The notes under the pieces were generated by a model, which was not told the origin of the DNA, made no database searches, and worked only from the letters and a program-made list of their open reading frames with translations. The translations under genes and the position numbers were made by a program. Of a DNA stretch of 64,000 nucleotides, positions 48,988-57,842 are shown piece by piece. The stretch comes from Streptomyces xiamenensis (GTDB lineage Bacteria; Actinomycetota; Actinomycetes; Streptomycetales; Streptomycetaceae), in NCBI RefSeq assembly GCF_000993785.3, contig NZ_CP009922.3:5332001-5396000 (forward strand), read 5' to 3'. The stretch's first letter is position 1. Each line of letters opens with the position of its first letter.

Positions 48988-50012
48988 CCACCGCTGCCGA
49001 GTTCCTCGCGGTCAGCCGCCGCTTCGGGGATTTCACCGCCGTCGACGCACTGGACCTGGCCATCCGGGAGGGGGAACTGACCACCCTGCTCGGACCCAGC
49101 GGCTGCGGCAAGACCACCTCGCTGCGGATGCTGGCCGGCTACCTGTCCCCGACCGAGGGCTCGATATTCATCGGCGGCAAGGACGTCACCAACACCCCGC
49201 CCGAGAAGCGTGACCTGGGCATGGTCTTCCAGTCCTACGCCCTCTTCCCGCACATGAGCGTCGCCGACAACGTCGGCTACGGGCTCAAACTGCGCAAGGT
49301 GCCGCGCGCCGAGCGGGCCAAGCGGGTCGCCGAGGCACTGGAACTGGTGGGCCTCGGCCATCTCGCCGACCGCCGCCCCAAGGCGCTCTCCGGAGGCCAG
49401 CAGCAGCGCGTCGCGCTCGCCCGGGCCATCGTCATCCGCCCCCGGCTGCTGCTGCTCGACGAGCCGCTGTCCAACCTCGACGCCCGGCTGCGGGTGCAGA
49501 TGCGCGAGGAGATCCGCCGCATCCAGGGCGAGGCGGGACTGACCGTCGTCCTGGTCACCCACGACCAGGAAGAGGCGCTGGAGATGTCGGACCGGATGGT
49601 GGTGATGAACGGCGGCCGGGTGATGCAGGAAGGCCCGCCGGACGACCTCTTCCCGGCCCCCGCCAACCGGTTCGTGGCCGAGTTCCTGGGCTACGAGAAC
49701 TTCTTCGAACTACCCGGCCGCGGCCTGGTCACCGTCCGCCCCGAACTCCTGCGGGTGCACGGCCCCTCCCGGAACGGGAACACCGAAAGCGGTGAGGGCA
49801 CCGCGGTGTCCGCCACCGTCACCTCCATCGCCTACCGTGGCGTGGAACTGCGGGTTTCCCTGGACGCGGTGGACGCCACCGGCGCCACGGTGCCCCTCAT
49901 CGCCTCGGTCCGCCGCGACACGGTCGCGTCCGAGGATCTGCCGGCGCTGCTGCCCGGCGGGCGGGTCACCGTCTCCGCCGCCCCGGGGCATCTCGTAGCG
50001 CTCGAATCCTGA
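48984..50012 (+). CDS. ABC transporter ATP-binding protein, PotA-like
   Basis: A 342-residue ATPase of the importer. Walker A GPSGCGKTT (residues about 37-45), signature LSGGQQQRVALARAI, Walker B LLLLDEPLSNLD and the switch His in VTHDQEEA are all present; the C-terminal TOBE-like domain carries SATVTSIAYRGVELRVSLDA. It is coupled by ATGA to the PotC-like gene. The binding-protein gene follows 53 nt downstream. Confidence 0.93.
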   Translation: MTTAAEFLAVSRRFGDFTAVDALDLAIREGELTTLLGPSGCGKTTSLRMLAGYLSPTEGSIFIGGKDVTNTPPEKRDLGMVFQSYALFPHMSVADNVGYGLKLRKVPRAERAKRVAEALELVGLGHLADRRPKALSGGQQQRVALARAIVIRPRLLLLDEPLSNLDARLRVQMREEIRRIQGEAGLTVVLVTHDQEEALEMSDRMVVMNGGRVMQEGPPDDLFPAPANRFVAEFLGYENFFELPGRGLVTVRPELLRVHGPSRNGNTESGEGTAVSATVTSIAYRGVELRVSLDAVDATGATVPLIASVRRDTVASEDLPALLPGGRVTVSAAPGHLVALES

Positions 50013-50065
50013 CAGTCCTTCACCCCGTACCCACCCCGTACAGCAGACAAGCGAGGCTCACGGAC

Positions 50066-51151
50066 ATGGCAACACCCAAGCTGCGCGGCAGCGCGCTCGC
50101 CGCCGGGACGATATCGGCCGTCCTCACGCTCAGCGCGTGCGGCTCATCCGACTCCGGATCGGGCGGCGACGGCTCGGGCGAGCTGGCCGGCACCACCATC
50201 GTGGTCAGCACCTTCCCCTTCGGTGTGGAGGACTTCCAGACCAACGTCGTCGAGCCCTTCGAACGGGCCACCGGCGCCAAGATCGAGATCGACAGTGGCA
50301 GCAACGCCGACCGCCTCACCCAGCTCCAGCTGGCCGGCGGCAACCCCGGCATCGACGTGATGCTGATCTCGGACACCTTCGCCGCGCTCGGCCAGGACCA
50401 GGACCTGTTCCAGAGCTTCGACGCCGAGGACGTGCCCAACCTCAACGAACTCCACGAGTTCGCCGTGGACGAGGCCTACGCCGGCCCCGCCTACACGTAC
50501 CAGCTCAACGGCATCCTCTACCGCTCGGACGAACTGAGCGCCGAAGAGGCCGCCGAGTGGTCGATCTTCGAGGACCCCGCCCTCGCCGGCAAGGTGGCGC
50601 TCCCCGACATCTCCGCGACCGCCGGCCAGCTGACCGTCTCCGGCATCGGCGCGGCGTACGGCAGCGGCCCCTACGACGTGGAGACCGCCTTCACCACCAT
50701 GGGTGAGTGGGCCCCGGACGTGCTGCAGTTCTACACCTCGACCACCGAGGTCTCGAACCTGATCTCCCAGGGCGAGATCCTCGCCGTCCCCACGATCATC
50801 GGCTTCGTGCCGCCGCTGGTGGCCTCGGGCCAGCCGATCGGCTGGATCCCGCCGACCGAGGGCCGCTACATGGCGACCAACCGGCTGATGATCCCCGAGG
50901 GCGCCGAGAACACCGAGGGCGCGTACGCCTTCATCGACTACATGCTCTCCCAGGAGGCCCAGGAAGCGTCCCTGGCCACCGATCTCCCGGTGCGTCCCGA
51001 CGTCACCCCGGCCCCGTCCTTCACCGGCCTGATGGGCGAGAACGCCGGTGACCCGGTGGCCATGGGCTACGAGACGCTGTCCCCGGAGGAGATCACCAAG
51101 AACCGCACCGACTGGGTCGACCGCTTCGCGCGGGAAGTCTCGGGGAAGTAA
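50066..51151 (+). CDS. ABC substrate-binding lipoprotein, PotD-like
   Basis: A 361-residue extracellular binding protein. The lipoprotein signal is LRGSALAAGTISAVLTLSAC with the lipobox LSAC. The mature part has the family-1/PotD pattern: TTIVVSTFPFGVEDFQ, a ligand region with NRLMIPEGAENTEGAYAFID, and Gly/Ser-rich linker after the Cys. Ligand not known; PotD-like proteins bind polyamines, thiamine, phosphonates or amino-sugars. The ATG at 50066 follows GCGAGGC. A 3-nt gap separates it from the deaminase-like gene. Confidence 0.9.
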   Translation: MATPKLRGSALAAGTISAVLTLSACGSSDSGSGGDGSGELAGTTIVVSTFPFGVEDFQTNVVEPFERATGAKIEIDSGSNADRLTQLQLAGGNPGIDVMLISDTFAALGQDQDLFQSFDAEDVPNLNELHEFAVDEAYAGPAYTYQLNGILYRSDELSAEEAAEWSIFEDPALAGKVALPDISATAGQLTVSGIGAAYGSGPYDVETAFTTMGEWAPDVLQFYTSTTEVSNLISQGEILAVPTIIGFVPPLVASGQPIGWIPPTEGRYMATNRLMIPEGAENTEGAYAFIDYMLSQEAQEASLATDLPVRPDVTPAPSFTGLMGENAGDPVAMGYETLSPEEITKNRTDWVDRFAREVSGK

Positions 51152-51154
51152 GCC

Positions 51155-52312
51155 ATGATCGACATCTCCCCCGACAACGGCCGCCCGGCGGACGGCGATG
51201 ACGGTCACCGCGACCGCGTCGCCCAGTACGTCGCCCGGATGCCCAAGGCCGATCTGCACTGCCACCTGATCGGCACCGTCTCCGCGGCGACCTTCGCCGA
51301 CCTCGCCCGGCAGTCCGGGATCGAGCTGCCGGACGAGCCGGAGACCATCTGGCGCGACATCAACTCGCTGCCACCGGACCCCGCCCTCTACCGCGACACC
51401 CGGATCCCGGTGCCGCAGGGGCAGGGCCCGGACGAGCCGGAGCACCCGTACTCCCTCTTCCAGGCGAGCGAGTGGGTCGGCGCCGCGCTGCGCGGGCCCG
51501 ACGACATCACCCGCATCACCTACGAGGCGTTCGCCGCCGCCCACACCGGCGGCACCCGTCATCTGGAGCTCCAGATCGACGACGTGCCGCCGCACCTCGC
51601 CGCACTCGGCTTCCACGGACTCGTGGACGCCTGCGTGGACGGGATCAAGCTGGCGGAGCGCGACCTCGGCATGACCGGGCGGCTCATCGCCTCGATCGAC
51701 CGCAGCCACAGCGGCGAGCAGGCGCTGGAGTTCGTGCGCCGCGTGGTGGACCGGCCGAACGAGTACCTGGCCGGGATCGGCCTGGTCAACCTGGAACTGG
51801 CGGGCCCGCCCGAGCGGTTCGCCGACGCCTACCGGCTGGCGGGCGCGGCGGGGCTGCACCGCACGGCGCACTCCTCGGAGCACGCGCCGGTGGCGGTCAA
51901 CACCATCACCTGCCTGGACCTGCTCGGCTGCGACCGCATCGACCACGGCTACTACGTGCTGGAGGACGAGGCCGTCATCGAGCGGTGCCGCGAGGAGCGG
52001 GTGCCGTTCACGGTGATCTCCACGACCTCACGGCGCTCGTGGCGGCCGTGGCGCCGTGCCTCCATCGGCGCGATGGCGGAGGCCGGACTCAACATCATCC
52101 TGGCCTCCGACGACCCGGGGATGTTCCCGACCACGCTGGCCGAGGAGTACCGGATCGCGTCCGAGGACATCGGTCTGCCGGCGGAGCGGCTGCGGGAGAT
52201 GTCGCTGGCCGGCATCGACGCGTCCTGGCTGCCGGCCGCCGAGAAGGCGGCGGCCCGGGCCCGGTTCGAGCGCGAACTGGCCGACCTGGAGGCCGAGCTG
52301 CGCCCCTTCTGA
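51155..52312 (+). CDS. Adenosine-deaminase-family metallohydrolase
   Basis: A 385-residue (beta/alpha)8 metallo-amidohydrolase. Zinc ligands and catalytic residues follow adenosine deaminase: HCHLIGT, HSSEH (His and general-acid Glu, equivalent to the HAGE motif), RIDHGYYV with the catalytic His, and ASDDPGMF with the zinc Asp. HSSE is a variant of HAGE. So it likely removes ammonia from a purine, nucleoside or another aminated heterocycle. It is the last gene of the importer operon and starts 3 nt after the binding-protein stop, so it probably acts on the imported compound. True adenosine deaminase, adenine deaminase and other aminohydrolases of the family are alternatives. Confidence 0.85.
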   Translation: MIDISPDNGRPADGDDGHRDRVAQYVARMPKADLHCHLIGTVSAATFADLARQSGIELPDEPETIWRDINSLPPDPALYRDTRIPVPQGQGPDEPEHPYSLFQASEWVGAALRGPDDITRITYEAFAAAHTGGTRHLELQIDDVPPHLAALGFHGLVDACVDGIKLAERDLGMTGRLIASIDRSHSGEQALEFVRRVVDRPNEYLAGIGLVNLELAGPPERFADAYRLAGAAGLHRTAHSSEHAPVAVNTITCLDLLGCDRIDHGYYVLEDEAVIERCREERVPFTVISTTSRRSWRPWRRASIGAMAEAGLNIILASDDPGMFPTTLAEEYRIASEDIGLPAERLREMSLAGIDASWLPAAEKAAARARFERELADLEAELRPF

Positions 52313-52327
52313 GCGCCTGTGCTCCCT

Positions 52328-52360
52328 ACGGCGGTCCCGGCCCGAGGCCGGGGCCGCCGT
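52328..52360. terminator. Bidirectional hairpin terminator
   Basis: A 15-bp stem ACGGCGGTCCCGGCC (52328-52342), with one G-T pair, matches 52346-52360 over a 3-nt CGA loop between the convergent deaminase-family and subtilase genes. Confidence 0.75.
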
Positions 52361-52374
52361 CGGCGTTCGCGGCG

Positions 52375-53562
52375 TTACGGGACCTGGAGGAGCTTGTTGG
52401 GGGAGCCGGTGCCGGGGAGGGTGACCTCGCCGGTCGCGGACGCCGCGTCGAGAGCGGCCCAGACCTGGGCGGGGGTGGCGCCGGGGTGGTCCGCGAGGTG
52501 GAGGGCGGCGGCACCGGCGACGTGGGGGGCCGCCATGGAAGTGCCGGAGATGGTGTTGGTCGCGGTGTCGCTGGTGTTCCAGGCGGCGGTGATGCTGGTG
52601 CCGGGGGCGAAGATGTCCACGGCCGGGCCCCAGTTGGAGGAGCTCGCGCGGGCGTCGTTGCTCTGGGTGGCGGCGACGGTGATGGCCTCGGCGACGCGGG
52701 CGGGGGAGAAGTTCCCCGCCGAACTGTTGCTGCCTCCGGCCGAGACGGTGTAGGTGATGCCGGAGGCGACGGAGGCGCGGACGGCCTGATCGAGGGTGGC
52801 GTCGGCGCCGCCGCCCAGGGAGATGTTGGCGACGGAGGGTCCGGAGCGGTTGCCGGTGACCCAGTCAATCCCGCCGACGACGGAGGCGGTGGTGCCGCTG
52901 CCGGAGTCGTTGAGGACCTTGACGGCGACGACGTCGGCGGCCTTGGCCACACCGTGGACGGAGCCGGCGGCGATGGAGGCGACATGGGTGCCGTGGCCGT
53001 TGCCGTCGGCGGCGGTGCCGCCCCAGTAGTCGTAGCCGAACGAGGCACGCCCGCCGAAGTCGGCGTGGGTGGTACGGACACCGGTGTCGATGATGTAGAC
53101 GGTGGTGCCCGCCCCCGCCGAGTCGGGGTACCGGTAGGTCCGGTCCAGCGGCAGCGAGGGCTGATCGATCCGGTCCAGGCCCCACGAGGGCGGACCAATC
53201 TGGGTCGCGTCGCTGGTGAGGACCCGGTTCTGCACGACCTCCCGCACCGCCGGGTCGGCGGCCAGGGCCAGGGCGTCGGCCTCGCTCGCCGCGATCTCGT
53301 ACCCGTTGAGGGCGTGTTCGTAGGTCGTGACGATGTCCGCGTCGTACGCGTCCGCCAGCCGCTCGGCGGAGGCCGAGGCCGCCGAGAACGTCGCGTCCTC
53401 GAACAGGACGAGGTAGCTGTCCTCGATGGTGCCGGGGGCGTCGGCGTTGGCGATGACCCCCACGGGTCGGTCGCCCGCAGTGGCCTGCGCGGGCAGCGCC
53501 GCGGCGGTGGACAGGGCGAGAACTGCGGCGGCGGCAAGAACGGTCCTGCGCATCACTGCCAT
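52375..53562 (-). CDS. Secreted subtilase with I9 propeptide; oxyanion Asn replaced by Gly
   Basis: A 395-residue exported proteinase-K-like protein. The Sec signal is MRRTVLAAAAVLALSTA; an inhibitor-I9-like propeptide spans about residues 45-118 (SYLVLFEDATF to AVREVVQNRV). Asp159 (YIIDTG), His190 (GHGTHVAS) and Ser352 (SGTSMAAPH) of the triad are present. The oxyanion-hole Asn, expected in AAGN, is Gly277 in VSAGGSNSSAGNFSPA. This should greatly lower activity unless Asn279 substitutes. ATG 53562 follows GGAGG. It is 71 nt behind the SGNH hydrolase gene in the same direction. Confidence 0.85.
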   Translation of the reverse strand: MAVMRRTVLAAAAVLALSTAAALPAQATAGDRPVGVIANADAPGTIEDSYLVLFEDATFSAASASAERLADAYDADIVTTYEHALNGYEIAASEADALALAADPAVREVVQNRVLTSDATQIGPPSWGLDRIDQPSLPLDRTYRYPDSAGAGTTVYIIDTGVRTTHADFGGRASFGYDYWGGTAADGNGHGTHVASIAAGSVHGVAKAADVVAVKVLNDSGSGTTASVVGGIDWVTGNRSGPSVANISLGGGADATLDQAVRASVASGITYTVSAGGSNSSAGNFSPARVAEAITVAATQSNDARASSSNWGPAVDIFAPGTSITAAWNTSDTATNTISGTSMAAPHVAGAAALHLADHPGATPAQVWAALDAASATGEVTLPGTGSPNKLLQVP

Positions 53563-53633
53563 CGGAGGGGTCCTCCTCGAAGAGGTGCTGCTGTGGGGGA
53601 AGGCGGTACGGGGCGGTGCCGTGGGCCGGGACG

Positions 53634-54977
53634 TCACGGTCCGGTGAACAGGTCGTCGGGAACCGCCTCGGCGAGCAGCCGGTAGCCCTCCGGGTTGAGG
53701 TGCAGCCAGTCCCCGTCGTGCAGTGCGGGGTGCAGCCGGTCGGGCCGCTCGGGGTCGCGCACCACCCGGTCGAAGTCGAGAACGGCGTCGAATCCGCTGC
53801 CGGTGCGGATCCACTGGTTGACGGTCTGCCGGGCGGCCTCGCGGTGCCCGGCCGGGTCGTCGTACGTGGTGTTCCCGGCGAACGGCAGCAGCGTCGCGCC
53901 GTACACACGGATGTCCTTGGCGTGCGCCCGGACGATGAACTGCTGGTAGGCGGCGATGAGTTCGTCGGCCAGTGCCTGCTGGTCGGCGGCAGTGGCGGGC
54001 GCGTTGCCGATGTCGTTGATGCCTTCGAAGACGATCAGCCAGGAGACGCCGGTGTGCGCCAGGATGTCCCGGTCGAAACGGGCCATCGCGTTGGGGCCCA
54101 GACCGTCCTGGAGGATGCGGTTGCCACCGGCCGCCTGGTTGAGGACGGCGACCTGCCCGGTGTCCGCGTTCTCCTGAAGACGGTCGAACAACTGGTCGGG
54201 CCACCGGTTGTTGCCGTTGGTGGTGGAGCCGCGGCCGTCGCTCAGCGAGTCGCCGAGCACGGCCACCGCGGCCGTACCGTCCGGCGCGTACACCTCGATG
54301 CCGCTCAGCAGGTACCAGCGGTTGACGGGGACCGCCCCGGGCAGCTCGGCTGCCCGCGTGTGATCACCGTTCAGCAGATGGGAGGTGGTGCGCGAGCCGG
54401 GGTGCGAGGTGAGGGCGAGGGAGGGCTGACCGAGGGCGAGATAGGTGGTGACCGTGACGTTGGTGCCGGCCGGCAGCGGCATCTCCAGCGGGTCGGAGAC
54501 GATCTGGGCACCGGTCGGTACGGTCACGGACGCCTGCCCGCCGAAGGTCACCCGGCGCAGGGTCTCCGGCTGGATCTCGGCGACCCCGGCCCGGCCGTCC
54601 CGGGGCAGGGCGACGGTCACGGCGGTGAGCGGCAGCGGGGTGTCGCCGAAGGCGTTGGAGAACCGCAGCCGCAGGTCCGTGCCGCCGGTGGTGACGCGGG
54701 CGGTCTGCCGCACGGTGGTGTCCACCAGGACGGAGCCCGGGCCGGTGAACGGCGGGGGCGGCATGTTGCCCGGTTCGGTGAGCTGCGGCATCGCCGTCCA
54801 GCTGTGCACCCAGCGGCCGTCGGGCCCCGGGAGGCCGTCCGCGCCGGCCGGCCCGGCCCGGCCGGCGGTGGCGACCGCGGCGGAGGCCAGCAGAACGGCG
54901 AGAGCCAGCAGCGCCGCGGTGATCAGTGCGCCGAACCGTCCGTTCCCGGGGTTGCTTCCCTGCTGCGGCATGGACAC
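53634..54977 (-). CDS. Secreted SGNH/GDSL-family hydrolase
   Basis: A 447-residue exported esterase. A signal segment (GALITAALLALAVLLASAAV) is followed by a beta-rich domain (residues about 50-225: WVHSWTAMPQLTEPGN) typical of the Streptomyces GDSL esterase group, then the SGNH domain: AVLGDSLSDGRGS (Ser nucleophile), NQAAGGNRI, FEGINDIG and DWLHLNPEGY (Asp/His). A GTG at 54977 has GAGGAGGG upstream; ATG 54971 is the alternative. The substrate (cell-wall ester, lipid or polysaccharide acetyl group) is not shown. The ribokinase gene is divergent from it across 300 bases. Confidence 0.88.
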   Translation of the reverse strand: MSMPQQGSNPGNGRFGALITAALLALAVLLASAAVATAGRAGPAGADGLPGPDGRWVHSWTAMPQLTEPGNMPPPPFTGPGSVLVDTTVRQTARVTTGGTDLRLRFSNAFGDTPLPLTAVTVALPRDGRAGVAEIQPETLRRVTFGGQASVTVPTGAQIVSDPLEMPLPAGTNVTVTTYLALGQPSLALTSHPGSRTTSHLLNGDHTRAAELPGAVPVNRWYLLSGIEVYAPDGTAAVAVLGDSLSDGRGSTTNGNNRWPDQLFDRLQENADTGQVAVLNQAAGGNRILQDGLGPNAMARFDRDILAHTGVSWLIVFEGINDIGNAPATAADQQALADELIAAYQQFIVRAHAKDIRVYGATLLPFAGNTTYDDPAGHREAARQTVNQWIRTGSGFDAVLDFDRVVRDPERPDRLHPALHDGDWLHLNPEGYRLLAEAVPDDLFTGP

Positions 54978-55277
54978 GGCGCCCTCCTCGGCGGCCTCGG
55001 CATCCTCGAAGCGGATCCGCGGGCTCGATCGTGACATGAGCACGATGAATTTGGAAGTGCGCTCCGGCGCGTGGCGCGAGGATGACGCACCGAAAGTTCT
55101 GAGGCGAATGTCGGGCGGGCGGCAGCGGACGGGGCAGCGGCCCAGGTGAGGGGGAGAGGCGGTCCCTGACCCACCGTCCGGCGCACACCATCGCCACCAC
55201 CACGGCGCTTCTGGCATCGTGGACAGCCACGGACACGGCCTCTCCCCAGGAGACAGACACACGAGGGGACAGACGCG
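54978..55277. other. Divergent region between SGNH hydrolase and ribokinase
   Basis: About 300 bases with no gene I can support. The minus strand has AGAACTTTC near 55090-55102, similar to the GGAACTTTC arms at 12100, but no matching -10. No clear operator is seen. Confidence 0.35.
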
Positions 55278-56219
55278 ATGGCGAACGGCGGACCGGCACC
55301 GGGCGGGCCGGCGATCGCGGTGCTCGGCTCGGCCAACATGGACCTCGTCGCGTACGTACCCGTGGCCCCGCGCAGGGGGGAGACCATGACGGGGCGTGAC
55401 TTCCGCACCGTGCCGGGCGGCAAGGGCACCAACCAGGCGATCGCCGCCGCACTGGCCGGGGGCCGGGTCACCATGATCGGCGCGGTCGGGGACGACGCGT
55501 TCGGGCCACGGCTGCGCGACGCGCTCGCCGGGTGCTCGGTGGACACCGCCGGCCTGCGGACCGTGCCGGGGCCCAGCGGCACCGCGCACATCGTGGTCGA
55601 CGACGAGGGCGGCAACTCCATCGTCGTCGTACCGGGCGCCAACGCGACGGTGACCGCGCTGACACCGGGTGACGAGCGCCGCATCGCCGCCGCCGGAGCC
55701 CTGCTGCTCCAGCTCGAACTGCCCATGGCCGGCGTGCTGGCCGGTGCGGAGGCGGCCGGGGCACACGGGGTGCCCACCCTGCTCACCCCGGCCCCGGCGG
55801 TCCCACTGCCGGACGGACTGCTGGCCCGCACGGACGTGCTGCTGCCCAACGAGCACGAGGCGGCGGCGCTGACCGGCCACCGCGATCCGCACCGGGCGGG
55901 CCGTGCCCTGCTGGACGCCGTGCCGGAGGTCGTGATCACCCTCGGCGCCGCCGGCAGCCTCTACTTCGCCCGGGGCGCCGAGCCGGTCACCGTACCGGCG
56001 GCCCCGGTGCGGGCGGTGGACACCACGGCGGCCGGGGACACCTTCGCCGGCGCCCTCGCCGTGGCCCGCGGCGAGGGCCGGCCGATGGCTGCGGCGCTGG
56101 CCTGGGCGACGGCCGCCGCGGCGCTCTCCGTCCAGCACACCGGTGCCACCTCCTCCATGCCGGCCCGAGCCGAGATCGACACGGCGGCGCGCCGGCCCGG
56201 GCCGACGCCCAGTCGCTGA
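55278..56219 (+). CDS. rbsK: Ribokinase (PfkB family sugar kinase)
   Basis: A 313-residue PfkB-type kinase that phosphorylates D-ribose, or a related sugar, at O5. The N-terminal signature PGGKGTNQAIAAALAGG and the C-terminal DTTAAGDTFAGALAVA with the catalytic Asp are complete. Other ribokinase features are GSANMDLVA and LTLLTPAPA-like strand segments. There is no ribose importer beside it, so the sugar may come from nucleoside breakdown (compare the deaminase operon upstream). ATG 55278 has no strong ribosome-binding site; the previous GGGGAC stretch may serve. Confidence 0.9.
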   Translation: MANGGPAPGGPAIAVLGSANMDLVAYVPVAPRRGETMTGRDFRTVPGGKGTNQAIAAALAGGRVTMIGAVGDDAFGPRLRDALAGCSVDTAGLRTVPGPSGTAHIVVDDEGGNSIVVVPGANATVTALTPGDERRIAAAGALLLQLELPMAGVLAGAEAAGAHGVPTLLTPAPAVPLPDGLLARTDVLLPNEHEAAALTGHRDPHRAGRALLDAVPEVVITLGAAGSLYFARGAEPVTVPAAPVRAVDTTAAGDTFAGALAVARGEGRPMAAALAWATAAAALSVQHTGATSSMPARAEIDTAARRPGPTPSR

Positions 56220-56338
56220 GCCCGACGGTGCGACGGGCCCACGCGGCGTCGTGCGCGGCCCGGTGCGGAAAACCGGCCACGTCCTCGCGTCCGGTCGTCG
56301 GGCGGCCGTGGCGCGGACGCGATGGCGCTCCCGGTGCC

Positions 56339-57454
56339 TCACCCCGCCGCGCCGGCGGCCGGCTCCACCCCGATCCGTACCCGGTCGCTGTCTCCGTCGG
56401 ACAGGAACGACGCCAGTGCCGCCCCTTCCCTCGCCACCTCGTCCCGCTCGGCCGCCGAGAACCGGCGCAGCGGTCCGACCCGCACCGTGCCGTCCCGGAC
56501 CGTCCAGGTCGCGGAGACCCGGCCGTCGACCAGCACCACGCGGGCACCGCTGACCGACAGGCCGCGATGGGCGTCGTCCACGATCCGGCCCCGGTCGGCG
56601 TAGCCCAGCAGTGCGTTGTCGAACGCCGGCAGAAACCGCACCGGGGCCACGGTGTCCGGGTCGGGGCGCGGCGCGTCGGGCAGGTCCAGCAACTCGCGGC
56701 CCCGCTCGTCGCGGAAGGAGACCAGTTCCGCACGGATCGCCGAGACCGCCGCCGGCAATCCGGCCAGCCCGCTCCAGGCGCGCAGGTCGGCGGTGGCGGC
56801 CGGACCGAACGCGGCCAGGTAGCGCCGCACCAGTGCCTGGCCGACCGGATCGGACGGGTCCTCGGGCAGCGGGTCGATCGCCCGGCCCAGCCAGGCCGAC
56901 AGCGGCAGATTGCGCACCCCCGCCCGGGTCCGCCACAGCCCGCGCGGCGGCAGCTGAACCATCGGGATGAGCGCCGCCACCAGCACCTCGCCCAGCGCGC
57001 GCGGGGCCGGCCGCGGCCAGCGGTCCGCCACCGCCCGTGCCATCTCGGCCATCGAACGGGGCTGGCCGTCCGCGAGCACCGCCCGTCCGGCCGCGGCCAG
57101 TTCATCGAGGTCGACATCCGCCAGCTCGGCACGGTAGGCGCCGATTCCCCGCTGACGCAGCATGGCGTCGTGCCGGGAGCGCCAGGCCAGCACATCGTCC
57201 GCGGTGACGAGATGGACGGTGCGGCGCATCAGATGGGTGCGCACCACGCGCCGTCCCAGCAACAGGTCCGAGAGCGTCTTCGGCTGGAAACCCCGCAGCC
57301 GGGACCACAGTCCGGTGAACGGTTCCTGGGGCTCCTGCGCCTGCAGTCCGCCCAGTCGCGCGACGGCGTCGAGGACCGGCAGGCCGGCGCGGTCGAGCAG
57401 CAACTGCCGCGCCAGGGTGGCTCGGTTGAGGGAGCGGGTGTCCAGAACGGTCAT
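56339..57454 (-). CDS. Winged-helix DNA-binding protein (AlkZ/YcaQ-like)
   Basis: A 371-residue protein of the HTH_42 family. Family sequence: LNRATLARQLLLDRA, GLQAQEPQEPFTGLWSRLRG, and FLPAFDNALLGYADRGRIVD. In Escherichia coli YcaQ and Streptomyces AlkZ such proteins are DNA glycosylases that unhook interstrand cross-links or remove bulky adducts; many Streptomyces paralogues are of unknown action. Catalytic QxQ-like motif: GLQAQEP contains the Q-x-Q pattern. The start at 57454 matches the family N-terminus, though AAAGGA is 13 nt away. It is divergent from the cellulase gene. Confidence 0.85.
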   Translation of the reverse strand: MTVLDTRSLNRATLARQLLLDRAGLPVLDAVARLGGLQAQEPQEPFTGLWSRLRGFQPKTLSDLLLGRRVVRTHLMRRTVHLVTADDVLAWRSRHDAMLRQRGIGAYRAELADVDLDELAAAGRAVLADGQPRSMAEMARAVADRWPRPAPRALGEVLVAALIPMVQLPPRGLWRTRAGVRNLPLSAWLGRAIDPLPEDPSDPVGQALVRRYLAAFGPAATADLRAWSGLAGLPAAVSAIRAELVSFRDERGRELLDLPDAPRPDPDTVAPVRFLPAFDNALLGYADRGRIVDDAHRGLSVSGARVVLVDGRVSATWTVRDGTVRVGPLRRFSAAERDEVAREGAALASFLSDGDSDRVRIGVEPAAGAAG

Positions 57455-57842
57455 GGGCGGGAGCTGTTCCTTTCGATTGCGTGGGAGCCGGGCCGGGCGG
57501 GGCGCGGGACACGGGGAGGGAGGCGAGCCGGGCGGCGGCGTGGTGGCGGGCCGTTCCGGCATGGCGTCCAGCCTCGCAGGGCTAGCGGCCAAGAGATGTC
57601 CTCTTCCTGGCGGACAGCGGGGCCGCACCGCTCCCTTCGCCGGACTGCCGCCCCGGCCCCGGCCCGCCGTGAACGGCGCCAGTCGTTCCGCGCCCGCCCG
57701 GTCCGCCGCCTCGTTACCGCCGCGCACACCGGTGACGTCTGAGGACTCAGCCGTTACAGTCCCGATTGGGAGCGCTCCCATAACTCTCCCGTACGAGCCG
57801 CCGCTGTCCTGGACAGGCAGCGAACGAACGGAAGGTGCGAGG
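57455..57842 (+). promoter_or_regulatory. Cellulase control region with CebR box
   Basis: TGGGAGCGCTCCCA at 57767-57780 is a perfect 14-bp palindrome identical to the CebR operator of Streptomyces, 63 bases before the GH5 start. CebR represses cellulase and cellobiose-uptake genes and is released by cello-oligosaccharides. The rest of the 390-base gap has no recognised feature. Confidence 0.85.

Noticed and set aside
53634..56936. A 1100-codon minus-strand frame
   Set aside because: Its 5' part is antisense to the ribokinase and overlaps the winged-helix gene. The real gene is the SGNH hydrolase starting at 54977 with a signal peptide and ribosome-binding site.
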